Shown: piece by piece, positions 38,479 through 57,844 of the stretch
Layout of the letters: every line of letters begins with the position of its first letter
How positions within the stretch are numbered: position 1 is the first letter of the stretch
Source: Syncephalis fuscata
Taxonomy: Eukaryota > Zoopagomycota > Zoopagomycetes > Zoopagales > Piptocephalidaceae
Length of the DNA stretch: 64,000 nt
NCBI GenBank assembly: GCA_025786725.1
Contig: JAHLTZ010000019.1
Location: 186,001-250,000 of the forward strand
Direction: 5' to 3'
Made by a program: the position numbers and the translations under genes
The notes under the pieces: model-generated
The model's database searches: none
Told to the model about the DNA's origin: nothing
The model's input: the letters and a program-made list of their open reading frames with translations, nothing else

Positions 38479-39244
38479 TTCGGATTTTGCAACGAGCAAG
38501 CATTTAATATCTTTTATTTTCATTTACAATTATAAATTTAATAATTAATTTATTTATTTAATGAAAAATACTCACAATGATGATTATGCATACTGTATTA
38601 TTTATCATCATTACTACTAATAATAGTAATGGTAAAAACAACTGACCTCAATTTTGGTATAACAAATAGTAAAATGAAATCAAAATAGTCAAACAATTTT
38701 AAATAATAGTTTTAATCAGTGTAAATTGACCATCTGCGTTGTTGTAAAAGTGCATCATTGCTCATGTTTATGTATTAAATATTTAAAATAGCATATGACC
38801 CACATGATAGAGCAATGTGCAGTAGACAAGGCAAGTAAATGTCAAATATATCAGTGAATAGTCTATTTATCGTTGTTTTATACGAGAGGATACAGCGTAT
38901 CAATATTATATTGTTTAGATATGCGAGTAGCAATATTAATTGCACCATTTAGATTATCTTAACCACAAAGATACATTATTGCTGGTTTATACAGACTGAT
39001 CAGCCGATTTGTAGATAACAGTCAATAGACTAGCCACATAAATAAAATTGTTTTTATTGGCCAGAAACAAGAATAAAACACAAATTTCTCAGCTTGCTAT
39101 CTGCAAGTCACTAAGGTAGCACTAGGACTACAGCGTTGATACAAAGACATTTGTAGTTTCTTTGTCTGAATTAGATTTTAAACATGTGCATGTTTCGCAC
39201 TTCTCGTCTAGTTTCTATTTATCGCCTGCTTCGATTCTTCAGCT
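38479..39244. other. AT-rich intergenic region
   Basis: 3' flank of the ERT1-like gene and 5' flank of the P450 gene. No gene or repeat was recognised. Confidence 0.5.
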
Positions 39245-41360
39245 ATGCCTTCAGACTTATCAAGCTTAGTATTTTCAATGCTACCAAGCTGGGAAATGGG
39301 CGCAGCAGCTATTGTTGGCTATATAGCTTACAAGGTTGGCTATTATATGGATAATTAAATGGTATTATTCATTAATGATATAATATATTCTGTTAAATAG
39401 TTTATTAAAAATGAATACCAGACACCATTAGCCAAATTGCCTGGACCATGTTTTGCTGTAATCCATGAGTATATCCTCATTGCTCAACAAATTTATAAGA
39501 TGGAGCGGATAAAAGTCTATGAAATGCACGAGCGCTATGGACCGATTGTGCGCATAGGCAAGTAGAAGGTGTGGATTTTAATAACATCGTTAATGTATAT
39601 TATAGGCAAAGATACCATTTGGATATCCGATGCGGCAATGGTTCGCAAGGTTAACGGATCGTATCAATATACCAAAGGACATGAGTACGATCACTTTCGC
39701 TTTAAGCACGATACGCTATTTAGCACAAGGTAAATTAGTATGTAGACATTTTTAATTAATATTTATTTTTATGGCAATATAAAAAGAAATAACGAATATC
39801 ATCGTGTACAGGTAGCTATTACGATTTAAGAGCTTATTGAATAAATAATTGAATGAGTTATTAGAAACGACTGATGATGCCAGCATTTACACCAAATACA
39901 TTGAATGATCTTGAGCCATTGATTTATAAAGTTGGTATTGCACGTCTTGTCGCACGCCTTCAAGAATATGCCGATTCTGGCCACAGTGTCGATCTAATAG
40001 TATTGCTAAAGGATATGAATTTTGTATGTTATATTATTTATTACCACCTTTAATATTTATATAGTATTGCTACTCTGCGTAGGATATCATGGGTGAAATC
40101 GGGTTTGGCGAGGCATTTGGACTAGTTGAAGGAAAAGAAAGTCTTCCCATTGTACAATGGATGCAAAGTAAAATGCGATATGGCACCCTAGTAAGTCTAA
40201 ATAGCGACTTGTCGAAACGTATTAACACAATCAGCTTAGAGATATATTCTTGGTAAACTTTTCTTTCCAAGTATGCATCCCAAATTGGTTCAAGATAGTG
40301 AAGCGATGGATAATGTATGTAGTTATAAATAGTTATATAGCCATCATTGATATATCAGTAATTAATGGATATATATAGTATACGCTGAAAGTAATCAAAA
40401 AAAGAAGAGAGGCTCCAATAACTGGAAGACAGGATATTCTACAGCGGTTATTAGATTCATTTGATAAAGAGACTGGAGCAACACTATCGGATCAAAGCAT
40501 TAGGGCAGAGATCATTTCATTAATGTAAATACTATATACAATAATTATATGATAAATAACAACAACAATACTGATTATTATCTAGGATTGCTGGTACAGA
40601 TACTACAGCGCTAACACTAACATGGTAAGCTATTATATAAATGTTACAATTAAATTTAATTATTCGGTTTATTTATAGGACAATGCATTATTTACTCCAA
40701 CATCCTGAATGTTTTAACCGTTTGGCCAATGAAATTAGATCCGTGTATCCTAATCCTGACACACCGATGGTCTATAAAGATGTATTAGCGATGACTTATC
40801 TCGATGCTGTACTTCACGAATCAATGCGTATTCAACCAATTGCCATTCATGGTATGCCACGTATTATTCCTGATGGTGGCACGCATCTTGGTGATTATTT
40901 TATTCCAGGCGGAGTAAGCATTATTAATACATACATACATTTAGTAATAATATGTTTATTTATGTTTAGACAACAGTCATGGTATCCGTTGGTGCTATGC
41001 AGATGAATAAGGATGTGTTTCCAGAACCAGAACTATTCCGGCCAGATCGATGGATTGATTCATCGCCTGAACAACTTGCAAAGATGAAATTTAATTTTAC
41101 GCCTTTTTCAGTGGGGCCTCGTGCTTGCATTGGCCGCAGGTAAGCCATTCTTTTGTATTAATATTATTTATTTACTTATTCATTTATTATATTTACATGT
41201 ATTGAGTAGTCTGGCGTGGATGGAGTTACGGCTAACACTTGCCGGATTAGCGCGCCATTTTACCTTTGTGTCGTCTCCAGAAAATGATATGCGTCCTTTT
41301 TATCAAGGCCCAGCAAGTCCCAAAGGAGGCGTGTTTGTAGTGCAAGTTTCACGGGCCTAA
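39245..41360 (+). CDS. cytochrome P450 monooxygenase
   Basis: ER-anchored heme oxygenase; substrate unknown. Twelve exons: 39245-39334, 39401-39557, 39606-39729, 39787-39811, 39865-40023, 40083-40190, 40240-40314, 40379-40524, 40586-40624, 40679-40913, 40970-41139, 41210-41360; 492 aa, normal P450 length. N-terminal hydrophobic anchor, proline hinge (PLAKLPGP), KRLMMPAFTP (C-helix region), I-helix MIAGTDTTALTLTW, K-helix ESMR (ExxR), FRPDRW and heme loop FSVGPRACIGR with the Cys ligand. Intron 2 (39558-39605) begins GCAAGT, a GC-AG intron; a GT alternative would leave TAG in frame. Exon 4 is 25 nt. The overall pattern fits fungal class II (E-class) P450s, but the CYP family is not assignable by eye. 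Confidence 0.94.
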
Positions 41361-41503
41361 ACTACACTCTATTATCTTATAATGTTAGCTTTTAATACTT
41401 ACATTTAAATCATTAGTGTGAATAAAATAGCTTTATTTAACATGGCAACATCTATAGTACGGATAAAAATAGTATATATTATATAAATGCGCTAGCTGCT
41501 TAT

Positions 41504-44500
41504 TTATACATCTTTCGATTCAACTGCCTCTTCTTGAATAGACGGGACACGTTGCATTTCAGGCGATTGTGCTATCGTAGCATTAGCCGGTAATTGACCA
41601 TCTGTAGGGTGGCATTCTTCAATTCTCAATGCTTCAGTGCCGCTCCCTCCTTCTTCTTCTTGTTGTTGTTGTTCACGTACTATTTGATAAAGTTGATTAA
41701 TTGTTTCAACGCAATGCGTAGCCTCGTTGCGTGTATGGAATAGGAATACCCAATAGCCTGCTCTGTCCATCATGCCTTCATCGTCCACTTCTTCTTTATT
41801 GTCAATTCGGTAGTCTAATCGTACGCTACATGACCAACTCGCTGCCGTATAACCTTCATGCGCTTGTTCATCGACCAGCGCTGCACTCCATCCAACACGA
41901 GCATAAGTTAGTTTACTAATATTTAATAAAGGCACTTTTTTGAATGCTTCAAAACGAGGCACCACTGTCGACATTTTATCACCTTGAACAGGTGTTTTAT
42001 GGTAGTTGCCAAGCACAGAGTGTGCATCATCAATCGATGGTGGCCATACATCAAATCGCTCTGTTGTGATATATAGATGCTGTAAAGTGGCCACTAGTGT
42101 ACACGATCGAATACATTTATCTTGTGGCGATACCCAAGCCGTTAACCAAATGGGTTCGGGCAACGTTTCAATTAAATTCTCTTCAAAGGCCATTGTTATA
42201 GCATCAGATTCTTCAGGTGTCCAAATGGTCTGTGCCAAACATTCACGCCATAGTTTTGTATCATGTCGAACGAGTTTGTCGAATGATTTACTTTCTCCAT
42301 CATTTTGCTGCTGTTGTTGTTGTGTAGTCCATTCAAATTTATGTTGAAGTAAATCTAATATTTCATCACAACGTTCAATATCCCGTATAAATATAGCAAT
42401 GGATCGTTGATCTTCACTACTACTACTACCACCACCACTGCTACTATTATTATTATTACTGCTATGATCTTGATCACTTTTTGTGGTTGGTGGCTGTAAG
42501 TGGAACGTTAGTGATTGCTGTCGAGGACCAACATCGATATGTGCCAATTGATCAGGGGTTATTTTACGTAGAATATGCAAATATTGCTCTGGCCTGCCTT
42601 CAGCCACCTTGTTAGTAACACCAAGTAGATTAGGTGCTACTACCGGTGCACTATTTGGACTAGAGGCAGTAGAGTCTCGTTGCCATGAAAATGGATTATA
42701 AATGGAGGCTGCCGCCGCCACTGCCGCCACACCACCCGTTAATGGACGGCACAGTTCAACTAGATAGAAGGCCTTGGTTGACAGTGCCAAATAAACGGGC
42801 CGTTCAACTGGGCAATGCGTTGGTACATTATTAGACGGTTCACCTCGTACACGTGTCCATCGAGCTGCTGCTGATGCAATAGATACATTGGGTGGGGCCT
42901 GTATAATAAATGAACATGGTATCCACGTCAATAGATTCTCGCTATCATCTTCAAATACGCTAAGATGAAAATGAAGACGTAGCGAATTGGAATTCGTTTG
43001 ATAGGGTGGCAGTATCGGCTGATAACCAAGCAATGAAGTAAATACATTTTCATGAGGTACAGCCGCCACTTCTGCTACCCGTCCAGCTAACCGCGACCAT
43101 CCAGATAGATGCGAAGGCGGCGTTAACGACGACGACGACGATAATACAGGACTATTGGCCGAATCTGATGGATCTTTATAATGGCCACCAAGATTTAAAA
43201 ATGTATCCATTTTAGGCCACGAAGGACTGACCGATGACATTAACGATGCCAATAAACTAGAATCAGTATTACTGGAAAGCTTATCAGCCGAACTAGACAA
43301 TCCTCCCTTATTAACACTAGACGTATTAGTGTCATGCTTGTTATCGCTTTGTGGCCTATTTGTATTGGCCGTATTACTATTGGCTGGTGAATTGTCAAAG
43401 AATTCAACTAGGAATGTACCGCGGCACTGTGGACATTGTTTATCTTCAATAATTCCTGATAACCGATTTGCTTCATCAGTGGTTATGTTATTCAACTCAT
43501 TAGCCATGCCGGTTAAATCATGTTCATGAATACCAATCCATTGACAACTTAGACATTTGGATTGTTTGCACACTTTGTGTACATAGCCGCCTTCCCAATT
43601 AGACTTGTAGGTATGTTCAAATACAGACATTAACTGATCGGCCGCTTTGCTATCCATAATACGATAACGCACGGTAATAATTGGAGCAGTTTTTGTTGCT
43701 TTAAATCGCAGTTGAAGTAGTGTGGCACCGGCCCGGTCAGTACCTGCACGGGCCACGTAAATAAGCGTATTCAAACGTCGACGAGCCATTAACTTTTCAC
43801 CATCTAAATTGATTTCAAGTAATGCTGGATCATTTTTAGTCTCTACCATTAATTGACGCGACTCAAACGGTACTCTAGAGGCACGCCGATGTAATTTAGC
43901 GACTGTTTCTTGTACTTGAGCAATAATGGTTTGTGTATCGGCAGTTAATAGTGGCTTGCCTTCATTTAATGCTGATGTCGGTGTACTGGTCGTCAATGAT
44001 ATAATCGGTATAGGCTTAAATTTATGACTGTCCGACAGAGACCGTTTCATATCCGTGCTATTTTCAGACGTTAATGAAGAGTCATTAAGTAGCAGATCGT
44101 CCTTTGATAAACGGCGTTCAGATGGACTAGTATCATCTTCTTTATCGTCACTAGTGTTATTGCTACTGTTTGATGCCTGTGCTCGCTGCAATCGACTTGC
44201 TCTAATACCCGCCAATGTAATCATTGGTTTAGATGCTGTAGAACTACTTAGTAAATGTTCATTCTGATCATCTTGTATTAATGGATCCACTGATTCACGC
44301 CGTCTTGCATTAGGTGTGGGCGATGCTCGTTCACGATACTGTATTTCATTATAAACCCGAAGCCAGGTTGAACCAGCCTCATTACGCATCGCTTCAATAC
44401 GGCGCCTAAACTCATCACCGGGACGTCCTTGAGGTGGTGAAGACGTATTTACTTGATGCTGTGACGCTTGTCGATAATTAACCATACTTGAAGGTGAGGC

Positions 44501-46704
44501 AGCTCTAAGATTATCTACAGTCGCTCGTCGTTGTCGATGACGAGGTGTATTAATTCCCTTGGTGGGTGTAGCAAGTCCTTCAGATACTGATGCTTCAAGG
44601 CCAATTACTCGATGAACACGTCGAGTCTTGCTGTTATTACTACTACCACTATCAGGTCTAGTAGTAGTAGTAGGACTAGGTACGGTATCCATATCTACCG
44701 GTGATTCATGGGGATCAATCATAATCATGCTATCCGATATGGTTGTGCCTTGAACATCATCTGTATTTACATCATGTTCATTGCTAGGCCATTCAGCCGT
44801 CGATGTCTGACTATTATCCAATGATTCCCATCGATCACTGTCTAATGGTAGACTGGAACCGGTTAAATCGCGCGATAATCGACCATCTGGATTATAGGCA
44901 TCATATGAATTGGGACGTGAACGATTAGGCGAGACTAGAATGCCTAATCCTGTGCTATCACTGCTTTCTCTCTTTAATCCTTCTTCTTGCTGTGATAATG
45001 CCACCAATCGAGTAGGCTTTCGCCGTGGTTTACTTCGTGGTGAGACAGGCGATGGACTAGATGCTGCACCAACTTGAGTGGCTATAATAGCAGCTGGAAT
45101 AGCTTCAACGGCATCTGCAGGTCGGTTCTTCATTTGACGTCGTTCTATAAACGATGGCGTAGCACCGTCAAGATAGAGCTGTGCACCACCATATAATAAT
45201 GAAAATATAGTAACTCGATAATATGGCTATATCATATATAGTATATAGTATATAGTATATAGTATATAATACATTATTAATTAATATATACTACATTATC
45301 AATTACTTACTATTTCGACTAATGGATTGCCCTCTACTTGTAAATGCGATAAATGTAATAGACTAGACAGTCTATTCACTTCGTGTGGATCTTGAATACG
45401 GTTATGACTAATATCCAGTCGTTCCAATCGAGGCAATTGTTCCAAACCCGCAATGGATTGTAATTGATTTGAGGCCAGTGACAACTGTACTAGTGTAGGC
45501 AATAATTCACCCACACCAGTTAATGATTCAATCTTGTTATGGGATAAATCAAGACTGCGTAATTGACCCAAATCCTTTAACGATAATGGCACTGTTGTAA
45601 AAAGATTACGCGATAGATTCAATTCCATACAATGTCGAACATATAGAAATGGATGATCAGGAATATCTGTTAATGAATTGTTCATTAAATCAAGAGCAAT
45701 CAACCGTGGCCACACTTCCATCGGCGATAATTGGCACAGTGCTTCTAGATCCACTATAGTATATAAATGAGTCACTTATACATATATGCATATAAATAAA
45801 TATAGGTTGATTTACCTTGTGTAGATACTGCATTTTCGCCTTCACTTTCCTTGTTCTTTTCATGTCGCTCATTCATCATACGTTGATGCATTTCAAGTTG
45901 TAATGTTTTTAATAACAAATCCTCAACCTTATTTAATCGACCACGACAACCTACACGTTCTAGCTGTGATTGTAGTCGCATCCATCCAGTTAAGGCTAAT
46001 GGCGATATTTTAACCACTTCCAGTTGTCGTATATTACTAAATGCTCCCAGTGATACTTGAATACCTTCTGGTCGATCTGTACCATCATCTGCATCTAATA
46101 TACGACGTTTACCAAATGGGCCAATACGTACAGCGGCAATTTGTTGCATACATTGATGAATAAATCGTACATCTTCTTCGACGGTTGTATGAGGTGCTTC
46201 ATTCGCCTTATTACTATTGCTGCCCGTGGATGACCATCGAGCAAACCCAGTAAGGAGAGTCATCGCTGTTGATGCCACTGATCGATGTGACGCTACTGAT
46301 ACAATAGAGGGCGGTTTTACTGCCCGTTGTAAGCTTGCTACGGCAGCTGAAGCAGTATTTGTCGTATCTTTATTCTGTCCTAGTGTTGCTGACTTCGTCA
46401 TCTGACCTTGTGCCTCAATGTTAGACTCAATGACGTCATCCTCCCATTCCAATATAGCAAGTCCAAGCTCTTCAAAACGAGCATTTAAATAAAATAGATG
46501 CCATGGATCGACAATAAACGGTGTCAAGTTGTTATTGTTAACACTACTACTACTGCCACTGCCACTGCCATTGCTATAGCCTAGCCATGATACAAGAATA
46601 TTGGTGGCAGTAGAGGCATTGGACGGATGATGACTCCAGGTCGACTCATGACTACGCATGTAAGCAGACAGCGTCCGTATAAACTGGTCACCCGTAACGT
46701 GCAT
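41504..46704 (-). CDS. STK11IP/LIP1-like leucine-rich-repeat protein
   Basis: Three exons, 46704-45816, 45753-45311, 45178-41504, about 1668 aa. I start at ATG 46704 (MHVTGDQF) because the upstream codon at 46719 is GTG. The N-terminal ~290 residues resemble the LIP1 domain; about five LRRs follow (LIALDLMNN, LRSLDLSHNKI, LVQLSLASNQL, LERLDISHNRI, LSHLQVEGNPL). A Ser/Thr-rich linker comes next, then W-L-R-V-Y near a basic helix, a PH-like region, a four-Cys zinc site (CKQSKCLSCQW, CPQCRGTF), and two further PH-like blocks (LRLHFHLSVFEDD, LYITTERF). This order matches STK11-interacting protein, which links LKB1 and endolysosomal V-ATPase/mTORC1 control in animals. The role in a fungus is inference. 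Confidence 0.72.
45179..45310 (-). other. 132-nt intron with TATAG tandem repeats
   Basis: The intron of the STK11IP-like gene contains about four copies of a TATAGTATA-type repeat (45236-45268), making it longer than the usual 50-90 nt introns here. Boundaries are GTAAGT and GTGCACAG on the minus strand, and the frame is continuous (PLVEI to LYLDG). Confidence 0.75.
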
Positions 46705-47046
46705 TCCTCTAGTTATCACGTATTCAGTCTGATGAAACTAGACCACTGCCACAACACCACAAATATTATCAAGTTATACAAAAAAGCGGGAAATAAGAGA
46801 AAGAGAAACGGATATACGAATAAATAATGATCAAAGGATAATTCATTACATCATTTATTACTATATAATCGTTGTTGTTATTATTATTGTTATTATTATT
46901 ATAGTTACTAATCACCAATCACCAATTATTTATATTTTATTACTTATCATTATTAGCACTTTTAATTAATTGGTTGGTATTATTGTTACAATGCCAATCT
47001 TTTATAATAAAACTAAAACAAACTAAACATTATTTATAATAAAAAT
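46705..47046. other. intergenic between two minus-strand genes
   Basis: Promoter side of the STK11IP-like gene and 3' flank of YAK1; contains TTATTATTATTG-type repeats. No gene was seen. Confidence 0.45.
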
Positions 47047-52836
<5,790 letters not shown>

Positions 52837-54297
52837 CGCGTAAAAATAGATGAGTGGTAAAGATGATGAAACAGGTGGTAGCCAATTGTCAATGTTGCAG
52901 TAGCATACAATGCTCAACAACTAAACTATGTCCTCACTCACCACACGCACAATTGTTACACACACACACACTAAATATTGAATAAAAGCGATAATAATAG
53001 TGTGTGTATGTAGTTTGATGTGTATTATAGTGTGGAGGTGGTGCTACTGCTACTGTTACTGTTGTTATTGTTATGGTCGTTGTTGTTGTTGCTACTGCTG
53101 CTGCTTCCGTCGTCGTTGTTGTTGCTGTTGTTGCTATTGCTGTTGTTGCAACTATTGTTAACGATAATAGTGGTAATAGCAGTAGTAACGGCAGCAAGGC
53201 AGTAATAGTAGTAATAGTAGTAATAGTAGCTTGCGTATGTAGAGAAAGAAAGGATGACGAGCGAATAAGAGAAAGAGACAAAGACACGATTCAATAGTCG
53301 TCTCGCTTAAGCTACTATAACTTCAACTGCAACAACAATAATAATAATAAAACAACAACAACAAAACGTTACTGAGGCGCGTGTCAAAATCAGGCCAGTA
53401 GGCCCATACACTAACCGCGCGCACGTACACGTATCAAAAATAACGATGAACTATGCACGGATGCGATGAGTGCAGTAAGAGAGATGATGAAATAGAACCG
53501 CACTAAATGACACCTGCAAGCGAAAAGGAAAAGGATTGGAAAGTAGTGAAAGTAAGTAAGTAGCGAGGTGCTTCTGCATGCGGGAGTGTGAATAGAAGTG
53601 TGTGTGTGTGTGTGGTGTGCATAGATTGAATGGATATATGCGTACTGTGTATGGTAAAAATGAGTGGTGGCTATATGCGTACTCTCTGGGTGTGTGGGTG
53701 TGTGGTTAATAATTTTAGATAGTTTGTAGGAGATGAGAACCAATAACTTTTTCGTAGGTCGCCTTTCTCCTTGCTCTAATTCGTTCCTGTTATTATAATG
53801 TTGAACATCATTCATTCATCCACTCAGTCATGTTTACATTCATTTCTCCCCTATTTTACTACTTGTTCTTCTCCATACGGGTATTGGCTTTCTTTATCTT
53901 TCTATTCCATTCTCCTTCTATTCCCCTTCAATTGATATACGTGACTTCTATTGATCAATTAAGTTAAATACTATGAATAATATAAACAGTCAATATTTAC
54001 ACGCTATTATTAATGATATTATCAGTTAACTAAGCATTATTAGGATGAATATGTACAAGTTGTAGACTATAATAGATTTAAATACAGCACATTAGAAATG
54101 GTATAAAAGGTCTTATAATATATTTAGTATTAAAATTAAATGTTTATCTAGACAGTATTTATATTTGGAAAATAGTACTAGACACTGGATTAATAATATT
54201 CATTTTAATAAAAAAGTGTAAATGATCAAGTTGTATATTGCCATATTTAGTAACAATATAATAGTAATAGTAATATAATAGTAGTGTTACTATTTAA
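52837..54297. other. YAK1 upstream region with trinucleotide and dinucleotide repeats
   Basis: About 53036-53220 is a GTT/GCT-type degenerate trinucleotide tract that is open in several frames on both strands. 53328-53370 has AATAAT/ACAACA repeats, 53598-53616 a GT run and 53685-53705 GTGTGG. Then AT-rich sequence runs to the GGT gene. It most likely contains the YAK1 promoter and 5' leader. No gene was called. Confidence 0.5.
53036..53220. repeat. degenerate triplet repeat tract
   Basis: Runs of CTG, TTG, GTT and CGT triplets on the plus strand (CAA/CAG on the minus strand), ending in AGTAGTAATAGTAGTAAT. It lies 200-385 bp upstream of the YAK1 ATG, so it could be transcribed in the leader. 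Confidence 0.8.
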
Positions 54298-56390
54298 TTA
54301 GTATCCAGCTGCCTTTCCATGCTTTCGTCCATCGCTAACGGCTTGGATTTCCTCTGCCACCGCCTTATTTTTGCTATAAGGCCGATAAATGGCTTGGACT
54401 GAGGATTGGCTTACTTCGACAGGCGACCAAGCAAGTGTATGTCCTCGTTGACTGAGTTGCTTGGCAGTATCTTGATCAAACGCTGATTCAACCGTCAATA
54501 GATTAGGCAGTAATTGATGATGATATCGCGGCGCGTTGATTGCTGCATCCAGTGACATTTTATAGTCGATAGTATTTAGTAGAACCGACAATACACTTGT
54601 AATAATTCGAGTGCCACCACTTGCTCCGGCGGCAAAAATAACTTGGCCATCTTGTTCAACAATGATCGGCACACTTGAAGAAAGTGGTCGTTTACCGGGA
54701 CGGATAAAGTTGTTGATTGCAGGTGGTAGGCCAAATGCATTGGGTACGCCTGGTGTAGAAAAATCGTCCATCTCGTTATTTAGAATAACACCAGCACTAG
54801 GTGAGATAACACGCGAACCAAAGTATAGATTAACTGTTGACATGACTGACACTGTTTGGCCATGTTGATCAAGTACAGTTGTATGGGTTGTTCCATGTGG
54901 ATTATTGCCGGCAAGATGTGGATGATAGTATTCAGGTGGAAATGTCTTGTTCTAATGGACTATTTTGTTAACAGAAATAAAAAGGTAAACTAGCAGCACT
55001 TACATCGTCGATGCGTGAGCGAAGTTGTTTGGCTGTTGCTTTGTTTGTAATATTTTGTATATTATCTGCTATATCAACAAAGCTTGGATCGCCCAATTCA
55101 GTACGTTGGGCAAATCCGTGTTTAAATGATTCGATAATTCGATGATAATCAACGGCTGGAATGTTATTGTTATTGTTCAATGAAGTCAAGTTGAATCCCT
55201 CAAGTATATTTAGTACGCTTAGCAAGACAGGACCTGAGGTAGGTGCATCGGATGTAAAGATGCGTCGTCCATGATATGTGCCATTCAAAGCTGGGCGTAC
55301 AACTGCCTGGTAATCTACAAAATCTTTTTTGGTATGAATACCTTTAGCACCGCGAATAGCTTGTACTAGTTCGTCGGCAATACTGCCGGTGTAAAAGGCA
55401 TCGGCACCGTTCTTTGCTATGGTTTCAAGTGTATCGGCCAATGCCTTGCGATAGCAAGTTTCACCTGCTTTGAGTACCTGACCGTTGCGTGAATAAACTT
55501 CACGGAATCCAGGTGTAGATAATATAGTAGAAGCAATGCCCTGTAAGAATATTAGTACTATATAATGCGTAGAAATATTAGTTACTTACACTCAAGCGTG
55601 TTGCTAACAATGGACTAACAATAAAGCCATCTCGATTGAGTTTAATAATAGGTGCAATCAATTCAGACCATGGCAGTTTGCCGTAGCGCTTGTGAGCAGC
55701 ATCATAGCCACGAATCTCTCCTCTAATCTATTCATTAGTACAATACTTGTTATCCATTATTTGTAATAGCTTACGGAACACCAACTGCCAGTCCACCACT
55801 TGTGGAGGCACCGGGCCGATCTTTAAACATAAGCTCGCTAGCACCGGCTGGCGCAGTTTCACGGAAATCAATCGTTGTTGCAGTGCCATCCGTATCGCGA
55901 ACAAGCATAAAGCCACCACCGCCAATGCCCGAGGAAAAGCTATTAATTGTGCCGATACAAAGCGTAGATGTAATAGCTGCATCAACGGCTGAACCGCCCT
56001 TTTTCAAAACTATTGTAGCATGTAAGTACTAACATTCTAGTATTAAGCATATCTACTTACTATCAACACCCAGCTGCGAGCAAGTTTCATGCTCTGCAGC
56101 AACGGCACCTGTTTAGCCTTGATTAGTTGTGCTGTTGGCCAGCCTAAAATTAACGCTTAGTATGACGTAATAGACATTGCGTATCGCTTGCGTATTCATT
56201 ACTACTTACTTGTACCCTCAACACCATCATCCAAGCTAATAACATTAGCTAGAACGAGAAGAGTGGCAATTGATATGAATCCTATTGCTAAAACTCGTTG
56301 TTTAAAGCGAGTTGACCAGGATTCTTGCTTAAATATAATTTCTTGCTTCTTGCCCAATATTGGCTGATACGGCAGGATCGATCTCTTCAT
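54298..56390 (-). CDS. gamma-glutamyltranspeptidase (glutathione hydrolase)
   Basis: Cleaves glutathione and transfers gamma-glutamyl groups; a type II membrane protein of vacuole or surface. Exons 56390-56216, 56108-56061, 56009-55775, 55722-55590, 55540-55004, 54951-54298; 593 aa, usual family length. N-terminal cytosolic basic region, one membrane anchor ([20 protein letters not shown]), then [57 protein letters not shown]. The catalytic nucleophile region is [13 protein letters not shown], where self-cleavage precedes the Thr. The small subunit has [22 protein letters not shown] and GASGGTRI. Exon 4 starts at the second of two nearby AGs (55722), which restores VPGEIRG. Confidence 0.95.
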
Positions 56391-57844
56391 TGTCAAAGAA
56401 TCAATGGTATGACGATGTTGCTGTGGGACTGGCAATTAGTACAGCAACTATGATAAACTACAAGGCTGGGGAATACTGATTGGGAATGTTGCGGTGTTTG
56501 GCTTATCGTGCCGGCTTAAATACTGTTTATCGTGGGAGCGGAGTCTTGTGCTACCATATGATGGTACAATTGGCACGAGCATTGTCGCAATAACAAATGT
56601 AGCACCTTCCAAATGATCCAGTAAACATGTCTTAGTTGCCATTTATGACCCACCAATCATTTTGGTGTCCCTTTTGTCACGGACCCATGTTACTTTTTAG
56701 AGTGCTATACTAAATTATTCTCTTATCATAATTACAGTCTATTTGTAATAAAATTGTTTAAAGGCTGCTGATTAATATTAATAATAAACATTCACATGTA
56801 TAATTCTAAAGATTTGTCTATACAGAGGACATTATTATAGTTATAAAGAAATAGTGCCTTGGCCTATATAACAGTGTTTTATATTATTCCTTTTTTTAAA
56901 AAAAAACGGTGTTAATATGTTTTATATTATTCCAAGTCACCTATTTTTAGACATAATACCATTATTAGTAAATTTGATCATTGCCAGTCATTACCGTAAA
57001 CAGTAGACCAACCACGTGCGATAAATGCTATTCTATCTACTACATTTTATTACTTGCACTTTCAGCTCATTATTCGCAACTAATAAAGGAAAATCTGATT
57101 GCTTTGTGGTTGAATTTTCCTGCAATACCAAATAGTGAACGTTAATTTGAAAAACACTCTTGTTGTTTATGTCATTATTACTGTTTGATATTTATTAAAT
57201 ATATTATTCCTTAATTACAAATTTCTACGTACTTAATTATAACAGCATAATAATCGCTCAAACATTATTTTATTTGTTATTTGCTATTTTCAATTATCAA
57301 TAAAAAACAATTTATTAATTACTAATAAATACTATTTAGTTAGTCTTATTTACAACAGCATAAAGTTAATAGATAATAACAATAAATTGATTAAAAAGAG
57401 TAAAGTGTAGCAGAAAGTAAGTGCAAATGGCAAATAGCGATTTAAATATAAAGCAATTCAATCAACTCGTTAACTATTCAAATTGTTATTAAGCAAGTTT
57501 GTGTAGATGTATAAAAAGAACATTAGAAAACACGAAGACTGCTGGATTAAAGCGTAAAACACATGTTGTTCTTGAGTGCCAATATTGTGATATAATATGG
57601 ATTTGCAATGTGATGACTGTAAAAATATACATGATATTTTCACACACAAAACAAAAAAGATAAAAGTCCGATTGAATTCAGGTATAAATCAGCCAATCAT
57701 CAATTTCTGCACCGTAATGTGGGTAATAATACATTCTCTCTCTCTCTGGACATGCTTCAGTAAGCAGCATTTAAGTTGTTAAGTATTCAACTACTGTGGA
57801 ATGATTGCAGTTAAAATGGTCAATGACGTCTTTATAGAAACAAA
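56391..57844. other. AT-rich intergenic region
   Basis: About 1.45 kb. It contains a poly-A/poly-T spot (56890-56910) and a CT run (57735-57746). No gene was recognised. Confidence 0.5.

Noticed and set aside
53025-53297. Several overlapping ORFs of 60-117 codons on both strands
   Set aside because: They are translations of the degenerate triplet repeat in all frames, not genes.
56448-56642. 64-codon minus-strand ORF just upstream of the GGT gene
   Set aside because: It has no link to the GGT frame, no domain, and probably lies in the 5' leader.
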